A DNA stretch of 64,000 nt, from the NCBI GenBank assembly GCA_034008185.1, contig CM067083.1:124328337-124392336 (forward strand). Reading direction: 5' to 3'. Every line of letters begins with the position of its first letter. Positions within the stretch are counted from its first letter, which is position 1. Under the pieces are notes generated by a model that was not told the origin of the DNA, ran no database searches, and worked only from the letters and a program-made list of their open reading frames with translations. Shown here piece after piece: positions 1 to 13,137 of this stretch. The translations under genes were made by a program, and so were the position numbers. The stretch is from Gorsachius magnificus. Taxonomy: Eukaryota > Chordata > Aves > Pelecaniformes > Ardeidae.

Positions 1-3000
1 GCTAATGTGATCTGCTTTGCTACACAACCACAACATCGATAGTTCTAGAAATAAGGGTCCTTATTTATAGTAAATCCCCACTGACAGTGAGTAGAACGTT
101 GAAACTCTTCCAGTAGCACTTCTGCTATTTCAAAACCATTTTTAGATACCCTCAGCTTCCAAAGCTCCACTTGCCTATTACTATTTATGCCTCCCCCTGA
201 GAAAATCCAGGTAACTGGGACTACTGAGGCAAGCATGGATTGGCCGAAGCATCAATGCCAGCAATTCCAGCACTACGAGATCCCTTGCTCTTCCTTTTTG
301 CGACGAATTCATCGTGCAGGACCCAAACCCTTCCAGAAGTATCCAACTCCCAACATATAATTTTCTGGGGGAGTAGTTAAGACAAAAAGGCGCTGCTGTA
401 ACGCTGTCCACACTTCTAAAATCAACAGCATCTTAATTTTTACTACTTGTCTCAGCTGAAGACTAAAAGAAGAGACACAACACCGCTAAACTCCAGACTT
501 CTTTAAAACCATATGACACCTACGCGTGCAACCACCTTTGAAGATGACAGTGAAAACTGGACAACAGCCCCAGTTTCTATTTAGCTTCTTAGAGAAGATG
601 ACACACCAGGGGACATAGGATGAGGTCCCAGATGCTGTAACAGACCATCCTCCCATGCCTGCACAGACTATAATTTTCTCCTCTTCTCCAGCCTGTTAGC
701 TCAGCTTTGCTTGATTCTTTGCAGAAAGCCTTTTGCAAACCCGAGGCAAGAGAGAAGTCACCCAAATTTGGGGTATAGCAGAAATGAAGGAAAATGGGCA
801 GAGTGATTAACGGTCTCTGACGCCACCCGTGCTTAGGTAATAAGGTCACTTGATGCACTTGCCATCTGTGATTTTAAAAATTCAGAACATAAGCAAACAC
901 ATTTGAGCTTAAACAAATGCAAATGATTTCAAGCACTAATTGGGTCTATATACATCCTTAAAAGTGAGGGTATTGGGAAGCATCTAAAGAACGGGTATGT
1001 ATTTATTGTTCTTTCTAACAGAAATATTCCAACTTCGAGTGGAAAAAGGTTGCAATTTTAAAAGTACTAAAAGTGAAATGTGATGGAATATAAAGTTTGG
1101 AAATTGATAGATGGCAAGAACACAAAGACAAGTTTTGCTTTTAAAATCGTATTCTTGGAGAAAACCTCTCTGCAGTAAGAAGTTTTGAATGAAAATGTGG
1201 CAGTTCTTTTATGAGAACAATAAAATGTGTAAACTTACCCCACTGATACCGTTTGCTACCAGTATCAAAGTTTATTTAAGAAGCATTCCCGAAAGCTCAG
1301 CTAATGACATAACTGAAAGGAGGGAAAGAAGCTGAAATGCAGTTACTAAGACTTTAAAATGTATTTTCAACTCTTATTTTTCTACAAAAGCCTTCACAGC
1401 TGCTGACTTACGGTGAGTTCCACATAACTCCACGTAACTAATACTGTAATAACGAGGAGTAAAAATCACTGATGGGAACTCTCTATGCAGAATTTCCTCC
1501 TCTTTTACAGAATTACAATGCAGGTGAAGCACCGCTGGTAGTTATTGTGTTGTAGTCTGCTCCGGAGATACACTGTTAAATACCATTAAAAGCACACTCT
1601 CAGTGGCACAAGAAAAAAAGAGCTGAAGAAATACAGTCTGTTCTTGTTTCTGTTTGATTTTAAGTGCATGGTATGTAGCTCCTGAAGCTGCAATTCAAGA
1701 TTTTAGGAGTATTTTAGCAAGGTATGTTGAAGGCATTTTTTGTTACGTTTTTGGGTTACAACACGTTATTAGTGTACTGCAATAATTTTCATATAGTAAC
1801 ATGCTGCATCCCTCTACCCTTCCTGCAGAGAAACTCCCTTGACATTCCTGTCGAGAAATTTCCCTTGAAGTGAGCTCTGTATGAGCATTAACTGCGACTT
1901 TCAGTTTTGTTCTGCAAGTAATCCAAGTTGTGAAACGCTATTAAAAAGTCCCAACGTGCATCTAAAAGCAGAGGGCGAACACCGTTTCAGCTATAAAATA
2001 ACAGCTCTCAAATATTATTACTTTTTTGGCACAGATGGAGAAGCATGAATCCCATTAGAAGAGCGATCCCATTAATATCAGAGACTGAGTTCCATTGCGG
2101 GTGCAGCCAATGAGGAAAAAACCCTCTTAAAAGGAATACTGCAGCTTAGGCCTGCTACACGCACGTTATCAGCTGAAACGGTAACTGTGAACATCTACCA
2201 AGTAATTTAATTCTTCTGTTTCCCACTTGGCACCGTTGCCAGACCTTTCTTTACATCTGTTAACCTCAGCGCTCCCCTCATTATCACGTGGCAGAGGCTT
2301 TCAAAAGACGTCTTATATGTTGGCGAGCCACTCAAATCCTAGAGACACTGCAGATCTCCTCGGGGCCTTAAGAAACTGTGAGAATACCTTTCTTTCTAGA
2401 TAAAAGCCTGTCTTACGAGCACGCTGGTCCGCGCTGAACATCGGGAGCTGCCTTCCTGTGAGGGCAGGCAGTGTCAAGGAAACAGAAACCAGAAGGCAGC
2501 CAGTGGCGCTGTCCTTCAAGATGAGAACCTCTCCCAGCGGAAAGGTAACACCCGTGGTGATTCTCCATTTTCCCCCATACCCGATCACTTTCCCAGAGAT
2601 GCCAGAGGGGCTCGTGCACTCCAGCAACACGAGACCTTGGCAATGCCGCAAAGCCAGCACGAATCAGCATCGTTCCTGAGTGACGGCCTGTTCATTGCAC
2701 ACCGAGTCGGACCTGCGGCAAAGGCAGCCACACGTGAAGATGCGCTTGGAAAGCCTTGACAGGCTTCATGCAGGCACCCGTGTGAACGCGAGATCGCACG
2801 GATCTGAGTCCCTGAACCGAATTTGTCTTGCTGGGCAGCTCTAGGCCTTCAGCTAACAAGAAAAAGTAGGCAACGCGATGTAGACGCAGGGGTTTGGGTT
2901 GTGAGCTCTACACTCCGCTCTATTCTGTTCAGACACGTCTCGCAAGCAGCACGGGCACCGATGTTTCACCTAGCGAAGACCAACAAACAAGTTCTGCCAG

Positions 3001-4722
3001 ATACAAAGATTGCACGTGCGATAGCGACATTTCCGTAACCCATTTTTTTCCCTCCCATCTGCTGGGTTGGCGTAGCAGCTGGGTTGGTCCAGATCATCAA
3101 ACAGAAATGTACTTTCCTTAGCGAATACAAAAAGACATTTCGTTTGAATGCATTGTTCCCCTACGGAAACACACAGTGGCAGGTGTTCAGAAAGGAGGTT
3201 AAAAACATCAATTTCAGCGTTCCTCCAGGGAAAACCCAACGCTTCTTTGTAGGCACATTGTTAATTTAAGATGTGTATATAACTAATTTCTGAATATTTT
3301 CCCCTTCTGCCCCTGAACGATCAATCACGGTTGCTTTTTAGTGACAGAGACCAGCGGCCTCTTCCCACTAAAACGTATGAAACCGCAAATTAATGAGCTT
3401 CCTGCATATGTGAAGTGAAAGCACAAACACAACACCTGTCCCCCTCCTTTGGGGCACGGTTCCACAATAACGCTGATCATCTTGATATTTCCCTAAGGAT
3501 AAAAAAGCAATGAAATTCAAATTAACCCATCCTTTTGTTGCAAATGGGAGAAGTGGGGGAAAGACCAAAGGGAATCTGATCCAACAGTCTCACGTTCATG
3601 ACCATTTCCATCACTGTCACTGCTTTGGGATGTAGAATATTATACGCACACTGCTCATTTCCCAGCAAAAATGTAGTAGCATTTGTCACTGTAAAATAAA
3701 ATTCTTTTTCCAGGTTATTAAATTCTTGCAACTGGCCTGTTTTACTCTTCTCCGACAAGCCACCATTCTGGCAGCACGAGCTGAAGACCTGAGGAACTAA
3801 AAGCACCTGAAAAAAAGGTAGTGGCTAACTCGATTTAGCCCTCATTTAAGAGCTAACGACAAAGCCCATACATACTTCAGGAGCTTCAGAATGGCTCACG
3901 TCTGTGCAGAACGGTCTCAACAGGATCAGGAGAATTCCCTGCATCCAAAAGAAACCAAAGGAAACCTTCCTGGCTTTAAATACCAACAGCCACATGGCTC
4001 ACGAGATATCCAGACTATTCCGAGCAGGATAAATACGATCATTCAGACCGCGGGATGGCTGAAGGCGCAGCTCTGCGCCATCACGTGAGAACACGGATGC
4101 TCTTTGTTTCTTGCTCTCAGTCGCACTCTCCGCTGCCGCAGGAGCATGAAAGCACCATGCATTAACTTTGCCCATCGGCTCAAATTAAAACAATTAAATT
4201 GTTAGAACAATTACGAAAAAGCATTGCTGACTATTCTCCAGACTTACTTAATGACTACCGAGTTGCTGTATACCCAGAGTGGAAATTCAAGCAAAGCCAT
4301 CAGCCTATGCAAGACTTGGGCCAGTAACAGATAGCTTTGAAACCTAACCCAAGCTAAAAATAAATAAATAAGACACTGTAATAAAAGCTTATAAAATTAC
4401 CATCTTAATGGGATACAGGCTATTCTGGAGGAAACTTATTCACCACAGAAGTTAAGTGTTAGCCCAGGCACTGCAGATCCATCTCACCACGCCCAACCCA
4501 TCTGCAATACATTTTTTTTCTCAATAATTTAATCTGTGTTAAGTGTCTAAAAAATACATCCTTACGTAAAACTGCCTCTACAGAACATTTAAAATGCAGT
4601 GAATCATATTATGGAAGAAATTCTCTTGAGTTTCTCTGGCATGTTATAGGAAAGAAATATATGGGAAGGAAAGAATTCAGTTCATAGAAGAACTGCACTG
4701 ATTTTCACCAGAAGTCATCCCT
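1..4722. other. Unannotated stretch left of the first CR1
   Basis: Mostly AT-rich noncoding DNA with only short chance frames. If FZD3 continues left, this is intron. The expected TM7/KTxxxW exon was looked for on the minus strand and not seen. Confidence 0.6.
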
Positions 4723-4856
4723 TCATAGAATCATAGAATGGTTTGGGTGGGAAGGGACCCCCAGAGCCCACCCAGTCCAACCCCCCTGCAGGGAGCAGGG
4801 ACACCTTGAACCACATCATGTTGCTCACAGCCCAAGGTCCAACCTGACCTTGTCTG
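4723..4856 (-). mobile_element. CR1 LINE 3' end fragment
   Basis: It starts with the reverse complement of the CR1 tail (CATAGAATCATAGAATGG), then GGGTGGGAAGGGACCCCCAGAG and ACCTTGAACCACATCATG. It is a severely 5'-truncated copy of about 135 bp in the sense orientation relative to FZD3. Confidence 0.9.
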
Positions 4857-6985
4857 CGTTGTGCCACGGGAACACACTGGAGTCCAATCATCTGCTGGAA
4901 AAATAGCTTGAATAAAGATTAACAGCAGAGAGTGGCCTCTCGCAAGGTAACGCTGCAGGGTTTTCCTCATCTGTCTCCTTGAAAAGGGATCCCAGAGGAC
5001 AACTAAAAAGGTCCTGACTCATGACTAGAGTCTAATAACTCGCCTCCAACGCTTTTGCCCTTTGGGCCCTGCAGTTAGTCACAGTGTCAGGAACCAGCAA
5101 TCATCAAGATGTTTGATGCTAACTGCTCCCGTGTTCATGGGATGGGAATGCAGAGGACTACAGCTTTGGCGATCATCTTACAGGTATCTCGCAACGATCT
5201 TGGGACAGGTTGATTCTGCGGCTTCAGGAGACTACTTCTGGGAGAACGCCCTCTTTATCAAGGGAAAGCTGAACCTCAAAGAAGCTGTCAGGATGTCTGG
5301 TAGTTTGTGGCTTTATCTTGAAACAGAAGACAGCATTCAATCATGGCAACTAATTTTTTAAGTGCTAGCCGTGGTTTGTAATTAGAGAGATTGCCCAAGC
5401 ACCATTTTACCATGATGAGGAATTGGTATCACGCGTGTCTTAGCACTAACGCCAGGCATGAAGCGTGGGAAAAGCAAGTCTACTTGAGTGTACTACCCAT
5501 GAGAGACTGGGACCTCTCTTTCCTTTTCCTGCGGACAGCTACAAGCTGAAGAGGGGTGTCCTCTGCAGAGAGAGAAAAGCAAACAAGTCCCCACCAGCCA
5601 CACAGTTTTTTCCCCAGCACAGCTTATCGTTCCTCTTACCACTGCAATAAAAGAATCACATCACAACTCTTGAACGTATTCCTCACTTTGGACCTTTTCA
5701 GCCCTTCTCACGAATAACCCCTTTTGGATGAGCTGTAGCTGTCTGACCTAACAGGTCCAAGGACCCATAAACTCTTTTTTTTTTTTTTCCCCTTACAGAC
5801 CTGTGATGAATGCACGGATTAAAATGACAAAGTATCACTTCAAGTCATGGCATGACTCACCCAAAGGTGTCCAACACAAACCTGATCTACTATGATTTCT
5901 CATACTTAAATCCCAATGCCCACCAAAAAAAAAATGTCACGGAGTTGTCCTTACCGCATAGCGGAACCAGATGGCGTTGCTGTAGTATTCTTTGTGCAAA
6001 CAGGGATCGCGGTTGGCATGGGCTAAAATGGGTCAATAAACTTACAGCTGAAACAAAGTTCTATCAGCAAACGCTTCTTTACTGGCACCCACAACACGCT
6101 GCTTGATACACCTATCTCTCACAAAGATTAAGACAAGATTAAAGAGATGCCTACCTGAATTACTGGAAAATCTGCCGAATTAGGGATACTGAGGGGCTGG
6201 TGCAGTAGGTTGCATTTAGCAGATTTGTTCCATGGCCAGAGAGGTTGGAAGCTCCCCATTGCCATTCAGGAAAAGATTTTTTTTTTTTCTTCAGATATTA
6301 GCACTTCATTGGGAATTAAACAATAAGTCAGGGAAAAAAAAAAACCAAATGGTACTGAATCAGAAAATCTGGTTTTTGTCAGCCCTGCTGCTAAAAATAT
6401 ACTTGGACTAAAATCTTTGCAGCCTTAATATCTATTTTGGCAGTAGATATTCTTTCTTGAATATATTAAATTCTTGCAGGACAAAATTTAGCAAGCTTAC
6501 TACGACCCAGGCTTGGAATATATCCCCATTAATAAACTCCCACTACTTGAATGAAGACATTTGGCATTCAGAACACAGAACAAAAGAAACATCCTCGGTC
6601 AAGTCAAGTCTTCTGCTCTGCAGCCAGCAATAGCACACACGCCTATGCAGTTACCCAGCTTTATCTTGAAATCAAGAGCTCCCCGCCTCAGTTCATCGTG
6701 TAATTCTCTAATTTCCAACTGAAGTTTATTCCCGGCCACGTTATCATTCTGCCAGCACTGCCATTTGACTTTAACAGCTCTTTTTAAATGGCCTTTATGG
6801 ATTCCTAAAACTGCAAGGGTGTCCCTTCTTACTCTGCTTTGGCAAGGCTACGTACACTCTTACACCCGCCTCCTCCAAAGACAAGCTCTGACAGAATCTT
6901 ATTCCTGGCGCCCTTTCATTAACTTCTCGTTTATTTTTGTTTTCTTCTTGCAGTCTTTTTTGATCCGACACAACGCAGTCGATCA
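4857..6985. other. Unannotated stretch
   Basis: No gene or clear repeat recognised. Short poly-T and poly-A runs lie near 5767 and 6277. Confidence 0.6.
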
Positions 6986-7490
6986 CATAGAATCATAGAA
7001 TCATAGAATCACCTCGGTTGGAAAAGCCCTTTAAGATCATCGAGTCCAACCTTTAACCTAACCCTGCCATCCCACCACTAAACCCTGTCCCTCAGCACCT
7101 CATCTCTCCTTCTTTTAAATACCTCCAGGGATGGGGACTCCACCACCTCCCTGGACAGCCCATTCCAGAGCCTGACAACCCTCTCGGTGAAGAAGTTTTT
7201 CCTAATGTCCAGCCTAAACCTGCCCTGGCGCAGCTTCAAGCCATTCCCCCTCGTCCTATCATCTGTTACCAGGGAGCAGAGGCCGACCCCCCCCTCACTC
7301 CCCCCTCCTCTCAGCAGTTGGAGAGGGCGATGAGGGCTCCCCTCAGCCTCCTCTGCTCCAGACTAAACACCCCCAGGTCCCTCAGCCGCTCCTCGTATGA
7401 CTTGTGCTCCAGACCCCTCCCCAGCTTGGTTGCTCTCCTCTGGACATGTTCCAGCAAGGCAACATCTTTCTTGTAGTGAGGGGCCCAAAC
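6986..7490 (-). mobile_element. CR1 LINE 3' fragment, GTTGGAAAAG subfamily
   Basis: The tail is CATAGAATCATAGAATCATAG, followed by ACCTCGGTTGGAAAAGCCC. Reading the minus strand it encodes the C-terminal CR1 ORF2 signature [41 protein letters not shown]. The element is cut near GAGGGGCCCAAAC. It is very like the copy at 16602-17060, so both are fairly young. Confidence 0.93.
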
Positions 7491-7739
7491 ATAACGCCAT
7501 ACAGAAAAAAACAGTTGCACGTGAGATTGTATTTGTTCCAATAATGGTTTGTAATGAGGAATTGCCACACTGCGAAATTGCAGGAGATGAAGTCCTAAGA
7601 AAGAGATGAGAGTAATTTTGTGAAGATGCAAATAACGGCCAAACCATAGCTCGAACTAAAAGTACAGAAGTTCTGAGGAAAAGAAACAAAGAGCTATTAT
7701 AGCAAACATGGTCTTTATAGAATATTTCTTATTCTCCAC

Positions 7740-8292
7740 TGTCGTGGTTTAACCCGGCTGGCAACTCAGCACCACGCAGCCGCTCGCTCACTCCCCCCCC
7801 CCCCTCAGTGGGATGGGGGAGAGAATCGGGAAGGGGAAAAAGGTTAGAGCCGAGGGCTGAGATAAAGACAGTTGAATAAGAGAAAATAATAATAATAGTA
7901 ATAATGAGAATGATAACAAAATATACAGAATATACAAAACGAATGATGCACAATGCAATTGCTCACCACCCGCCGACCGATGCCCAGCCCGTCCCGAGCA
8001 GCGATCGCTCCCCCCGCGACCGGCCGACCCACCAACCCCCCCGAGCATGACGTTCTATGGTCTGGAATAGCTCTTTGGACAGTTTGGGTCCTAGCTGTGC
8101 TGTACTCCCAGCTTGTTATGCACCTGGCCGAGCAGGAGAAGCTCAAAAAGTCCTTGAGCAGTCTGAGCACTGCTTGGCAACAACTAAAAACATCAGCGTG
8201 TTATCAACATTCTTCTAGCACTAAATCCAAAGCACAGCACTATGCTAGCTTCTGTGAAGAAAATTAACTCTATCCCAGCCGAAACCAGGACA
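7740..8292. mobile_element. Solo LTR of an avian endogenous retrovirus (ERVL/ERV3-like) with TSD
   Basis: The element begins TGTCGTGGTTTAACCC and ends AACCAGGACA, the terminal TG...CA of an LTR. It is flanked by a perfect 5-bp target-site duplication, TCCAC, at 7735-7739 and 8293-8297. It is 553 bp long. Inside are a C-run with TGGGATGGGGGAGAGAATC, an AATAATAATAA tract, TGCACAATGCAATTGCTCACC and an ATF-like TGACGTTC. No internal retroviral genes adjoin it, so it is a solo LTR formed by LTR-LTR recombination. The 5-bp duplication and the sequence fit class III (ERVL-type) avian LTRs from memory. The family name needs a repeat-library search. Confidence 0.88.
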
Positions 8293-8459
8293 TCCACAGC
8301 CAGAAATACTATGTTCATTGGTCTAACAGCCCTCTTTGGCAAGTTGTAGTGTGAACGGAATAATGTTAATGACCACTTACATAATTTGATTTTAAAAACC
8401 CAGTTTGACCGAATCTTTGAAAAATAACTTGGCGTCAGGGTTATTACATCAACTGAGAA

Positions 8460-8661
8460 AATTTTACAGTGTAATATTGAATACCGTAAGGGCGATTGAA
8501 CAGTGGGACGGGTTGCCTGGAGAGGTTGTGGAGTCTCTAGCCACAGAGATATTCAAAATTTGGCTGGGCACGGCTGTGAGCCATCTGCTCTAGGTGACCC
8601 CACTGTGAGCAGGGGCTTGACTAGACGATCTCCACAGATCCCCTCCACCCTCGGCTGTTCT
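8460..8661 (+). mobile_element. CR1 LINE fragment, plus orientation, degraded
   Basis: It contains GGACGGGTTGCCTGGAGAGG, GTTGTGGAGTCTC, AGATATTCAAAA and GGCTTGACTAGACGATCTCC, the usual order of the CR1 3' region read in the sense direction. The tail octamers are lost. Confidence 0.85.
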
Positions 8662-11600
8662 AAAATAAAAACCAAGAGTATAACATACTCAGATGTAATA
8701 ACAAGAGCTATTAATGCCCTGTTTCTACTGAAAACTCCTCTTAGTTCTCTCTGAAGGAACTGCTTCAGGGCTAAGAGATGAAAGTATGTTCACATATTAA
8801 AGTTCAGCTCTTAAACCTATACAATAACGCATTTTTAGAGAGATGTGTCCCAAACGTCAAACACGAGGAGTAGCATCGTCTGCTCAAAGCCTTTTGATGA
8901 ATGTTCTGCACCCTGGAAGGTGACACAGCTCATCGACTTCCATATTGCTCATCAGTTTTGATGCTCACCAGGTTATGATACTGCTTATCAGTTTGGTGTT
9001 GACATTTTCGCTCTTTCATGTAAAACCAAGAAATAGGCGCTGGTCTGAGGTTTTTGGAGCGCAACAGCTATTTTAACACAATTCAGCATTAAAGATTATA
9101 TACGGCGACTTCAGAAACTCTTATGAAAAAGAAAAAAATACATAAAACCCCCACAAGTAAGAATATGTCTGCATTACTAAGAATATAAACTGTTAATTGA
9201 AAACATGTGAATAACCCAGCTCTTTAGATAACTCAAATATGGGGTTTTTTTGTATAAAAAGATTCTTATTTATACAATAATAATTAAAAAAAGAGTATTT
9301 TTATGTTCCTCAGCTGAATTTTGAAGCCGCACCTGATTCCTGAGTGGGCTCAGCTCACGTGGAAAGCAAACCTTCATACGTGTTGGGAAGCGATACTGTA
9401 CGCTTCGCCTGCATTTACTTTGCTAGGAAACAGAATAATTGTCTGTTAAGAAAAAAGAACCAGCAGCAGGATGAGGCTGGGGAGCACTGTTTGTTCATAC
9501 AAATACTGTAAAAGAAAAATCAGACTTGAAATGTGCAAGTATTTGTTACATTTTCATGCAGTATAGCCCAGCCATGTCTAAGCTAAGTGGGTATTTACCA
9601 AGACCAAGGCACACAGGGAACACGTCCAAGAGATCTGGACCGGTCTTACAGGCGAACTTAATTCATGTATCTCATTATAGTCCGCTGTTAACAAAGATCA
9701 ATTATTTTTACATATAGTCTCTACTTAATAATACTGATTTCAGGGCTAGAAACAAATTGTTTTAACGGAGAGAGCAAACACCTTCCCATATTTGTGTACT
9801 TACAGACTCTATTCTGAACTGCGTTACGGTACATCAGTAAGCAAACCTCACCGCGGGAGCTGGCTGCCCGCGTTACGCCCCGTGGCATTACAGATAGGGC
9901 GACTGCAATCACAATTTCCTGAAAAGCTGAAGCCTTCAGAAGAAAATCTATTGTCAGCAGCTTAACTGTGAGAGCTGCTCAGTCCCCAGGCCGATGATAT
10001 TCAAACGTAAGTTCCCTTCCAGGGCTGAGGCGCTAAACGTTTGTTGGAAATAATAATGATACTTTGGAATCCCTAGGAATAAATGCACAAAAAGTGCCGT
10101 ATCCCCCAAATTTATTGTACCCTGTGTTTCCGTGCTGACAGGACAAGTCATTCAATACTCAATGAATGGTGTGGAGGGCGCAACAAGAGCCACCTCACCG
10201 CAATTCACTCGGACGCAGAATATTCGAGCTTACCAACACTGAGGTTCAGCATTCGCTGAGATTTTGGCAGAGGTCCCCAGTTAACGCCCCATTGAAGATT
10301 TTCTCTTTGCAAGCTGGCCTACAGCTATGTGGACATGATTGTCCAACATCTCAAAGCAACTCTGAAAGCCAGAGGAAGAGTCATAATCATTAATGAATGC
10401 ATTGCTATTCAGAATTTTCAAAGGCAAATTATAGGCAATTTCCGTTAATTTATTAAAATTAAAAGTTAAATCTTTTTTTAGGTGACTGATTTCCTAACAC
10501 GTGGACTGCAACATTCAGTTCTGACAGCTAAGAGTGGCTGGTGCTTCAAAATCACAGAAACCAGACCTCCTAACTCAGTTTTTGTGGCCGTTTTAATAGC
10601 AATTAAGAGAGTCAGTGGAAAAAGAGCGCTTCCTTAATAATCAGAATTCAGGGCTGTTCTAGATATAAAGCGTGCTTATTAAAATGAGAATGGAATGAAA
10701 CCAAGAACTCAAAAATAGCAGGATCTAACCTCCTTTGTAAGTCACCCTCAGCAAAATACTGAATAAAAAGAAAGAAAAAAAAAAAAGAAAAAGATGACCT
10801 TGAGGAATCATACTTGGCTACAAGTACAAATCAACCTGTCTGAAGATAATGGCTGAGAAATCAACATTTCCCTTTGCCTCTAGCTCAGTCAATCCAATTA
10901 AAAAACCAGCCAGAAGTGAGTCATGTGAATGAAATGATTGCTTTCACTCAATATGTTAATTGACTGGAAATTGCATCCATGCCAAGGTGAGATAAGAGCA
11001 TACATTGCATCCTGTGTAGGATTTATCAACGCCCTGGATGTGCAAGGAGGAGACGGGACTGATATTTCTAATGCTGAAAAGGAGAAACTTGAGCATATTC
11101 CTTTCCTGGAATGTATTCTTTTTCCTAAGCAACTAAAAACAGGAGAAATGAACTGAACCACTGCTAGGAAACAGGGTTAATACTGTGATTAATGCTGTTC
11201 CCAGCTGACATTCCTTTTGTTTTTGAAAGAAGCCCAATTCATAATTCAGATTTGCTCAGTCTCTTCTTCTTCTAAGAAACCAGCAATATGGAAAATGTGG
11301 TTTTATCTCAACCTCTTTTTTGGGGGGAGGACAGAATAATTACATTCGACAAGAAGCAATTCCTTAGGGCAGATTTAAGCAAATCCATTACCTTTTCTAA
11401 GAGGAATTCTAAACAATAACTAATGAAAAAGAGGGGGGGGAGGAGAAATCTAGATTTATAGACATCTCTAAATATATTCTCTTTATGCCTGTGCCACACA
11501 CAAACGGCGCTAAGACGTTTCTTAACAAAGCCTCTTTTCTGTATCCAGCTTAGCGCGCTCCCCCGCTTGCTTCTGAAGACCCACTGTAACACGGACGAGG

Positions 11601-13137
11601 CATTTTGTATTTAAAAAGATGGCGGCAACGCCCCCCATTAGCGGAGAAAATAGCAAAATCTGGAAAATGCCACCGCAGCCAATAAAAACGGGGAAACTCC
11701 ATCCCAACTTAATCGGCACCCCAAAACCCGCAGACTCTACATCTCAGCAATTACTTCTTGCCACTGTTTTCGGCAAGATGTTTGCAAGCCCCATCTTTTC
11801 TTCTCCTTGCTCCGCGTGTGCAATTGTTCCAAAGCACTTGTGCATGAAAATAAAGCCTGTGTCAACAGGGGTTACACTTCACCCATAATGCAGCCATGGG
11901 AAAAGACACTCCGCTACAGGAGCGTTTCAGCTTTGCCATCACAAAATTTAAAATCTCTACAGTAAATTCAAATGTCTACGGAGAACTGAGGGGGGAAGTA
12001 CTATAACGACCGAATACAAATACAGTTTATCAAGTAAGGCTTTTTTCTTCGGTTTTCTCCTCTTTTTGGGGGGGGGGGGGGGGGAGAAACAAAGAGACAC
12101 AGCTGCAAAACCTGAGCTGGAACTTAACAGCAGCTTATCTCGGCGTCTCCTTTTGCTTCTGCCCAATTTTATTTAAAAGTGGGCGCTCTGAGATACAATA
12201 TTCAGCAGAGCGAAGTAGCAGAGCAGATGACTAAAGACCCCCCTACCCTACCCTCAGCCTACCATTACTTGACCACCGCAGCCGCTTTTCGGTTGGCACT
12301 CGTTCATGAGAAAGCCTCCCTCCCTGTGTTGAAACAGTCCTGGCAGGACGGCTACGCGTAGTCCCTGCTGTCAGTAACGTTCCTGCGGCGCTCCTTTAGG
12401 GCACCAGGCGAGGAAGGCGAAAGCCACGCCAAGCGGGAACGAAACGGCCTTGAAAATGTCACCCCCACGCCTGTTAGGTGGGCAACCTTTAAAAAGGATG
12501 CAAACCAAAGCCACTTATGGTTGTTCGTGAGCCAAACCGGTCTGCAACGAAGAGGTTTCTATCGCAGCAGTGTTAATTTTGAGACATCTGAAATGATCTT
12601 GAACACTTAAAAAGAGTAAAAAAAAAAAAAAAAATAAAAAATTCGCTGTGGTCAGATCAAAAAGTACATTTGTGAAAATGGGAAGCAAGAAAGCTGAGAA
12701 ATTCTTGAGCCTAAATTATCAGCAGGTGACAGAGATTAATCCTAATGTTCAAATCCATTTCTGCAATGCTAGCTGTCAAATAATGCATTTAAATAATCTG
12801 TAACGGGATATAATTTAAATATTAACAGAAATATATTAGCAAGCCTGCGCTTTGTTTTTCTTTGTGCCTGTGCTAGATACATATACCCACCATTGACAGC
12901 CGAGAGGTACTATTAACAAAACATTCTTTCCATTTACGCTTTTGGTATCTTGGGCAACCACAATTAATCCTCTCTTCTCTACCCGACACCAGCAAGGAAC
13001 AGAAATGAGTGGGTGAGAACTCCCATCGACAGTAAAAACCCCTCTGATATTATTACACAGCAAGACTGGGGCCTCATCTTGGAACGAAATAGGTAGAGCG
13101 GCGAGGAAAAAAACCTGGCTGGATTGACTGTCTAGGT
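8662..13137. other. Unannotated stretch, likely FZD3 intron
   Basis: No coding exon recognised. It holds the G17 run at 12068, an A-run near 12618, and an AAGATGGCGGC motif at about 11617 with a nearby CCAAT (see findings). Confidence 0.6.
12068..12084. repeat. G17 homopolymer
   Basis: Seventeen consecutive G, flanked by TTTTT and AGAAAC. It is prone to length variation and quadruplex formation. Confidence 0.9.

Noticed and set aside
7311..7689. Minus-strand frames of about 106 codons
   Set aside because: CR1 ORF2 C-terminal sequence joined by chance to flanking DNA.
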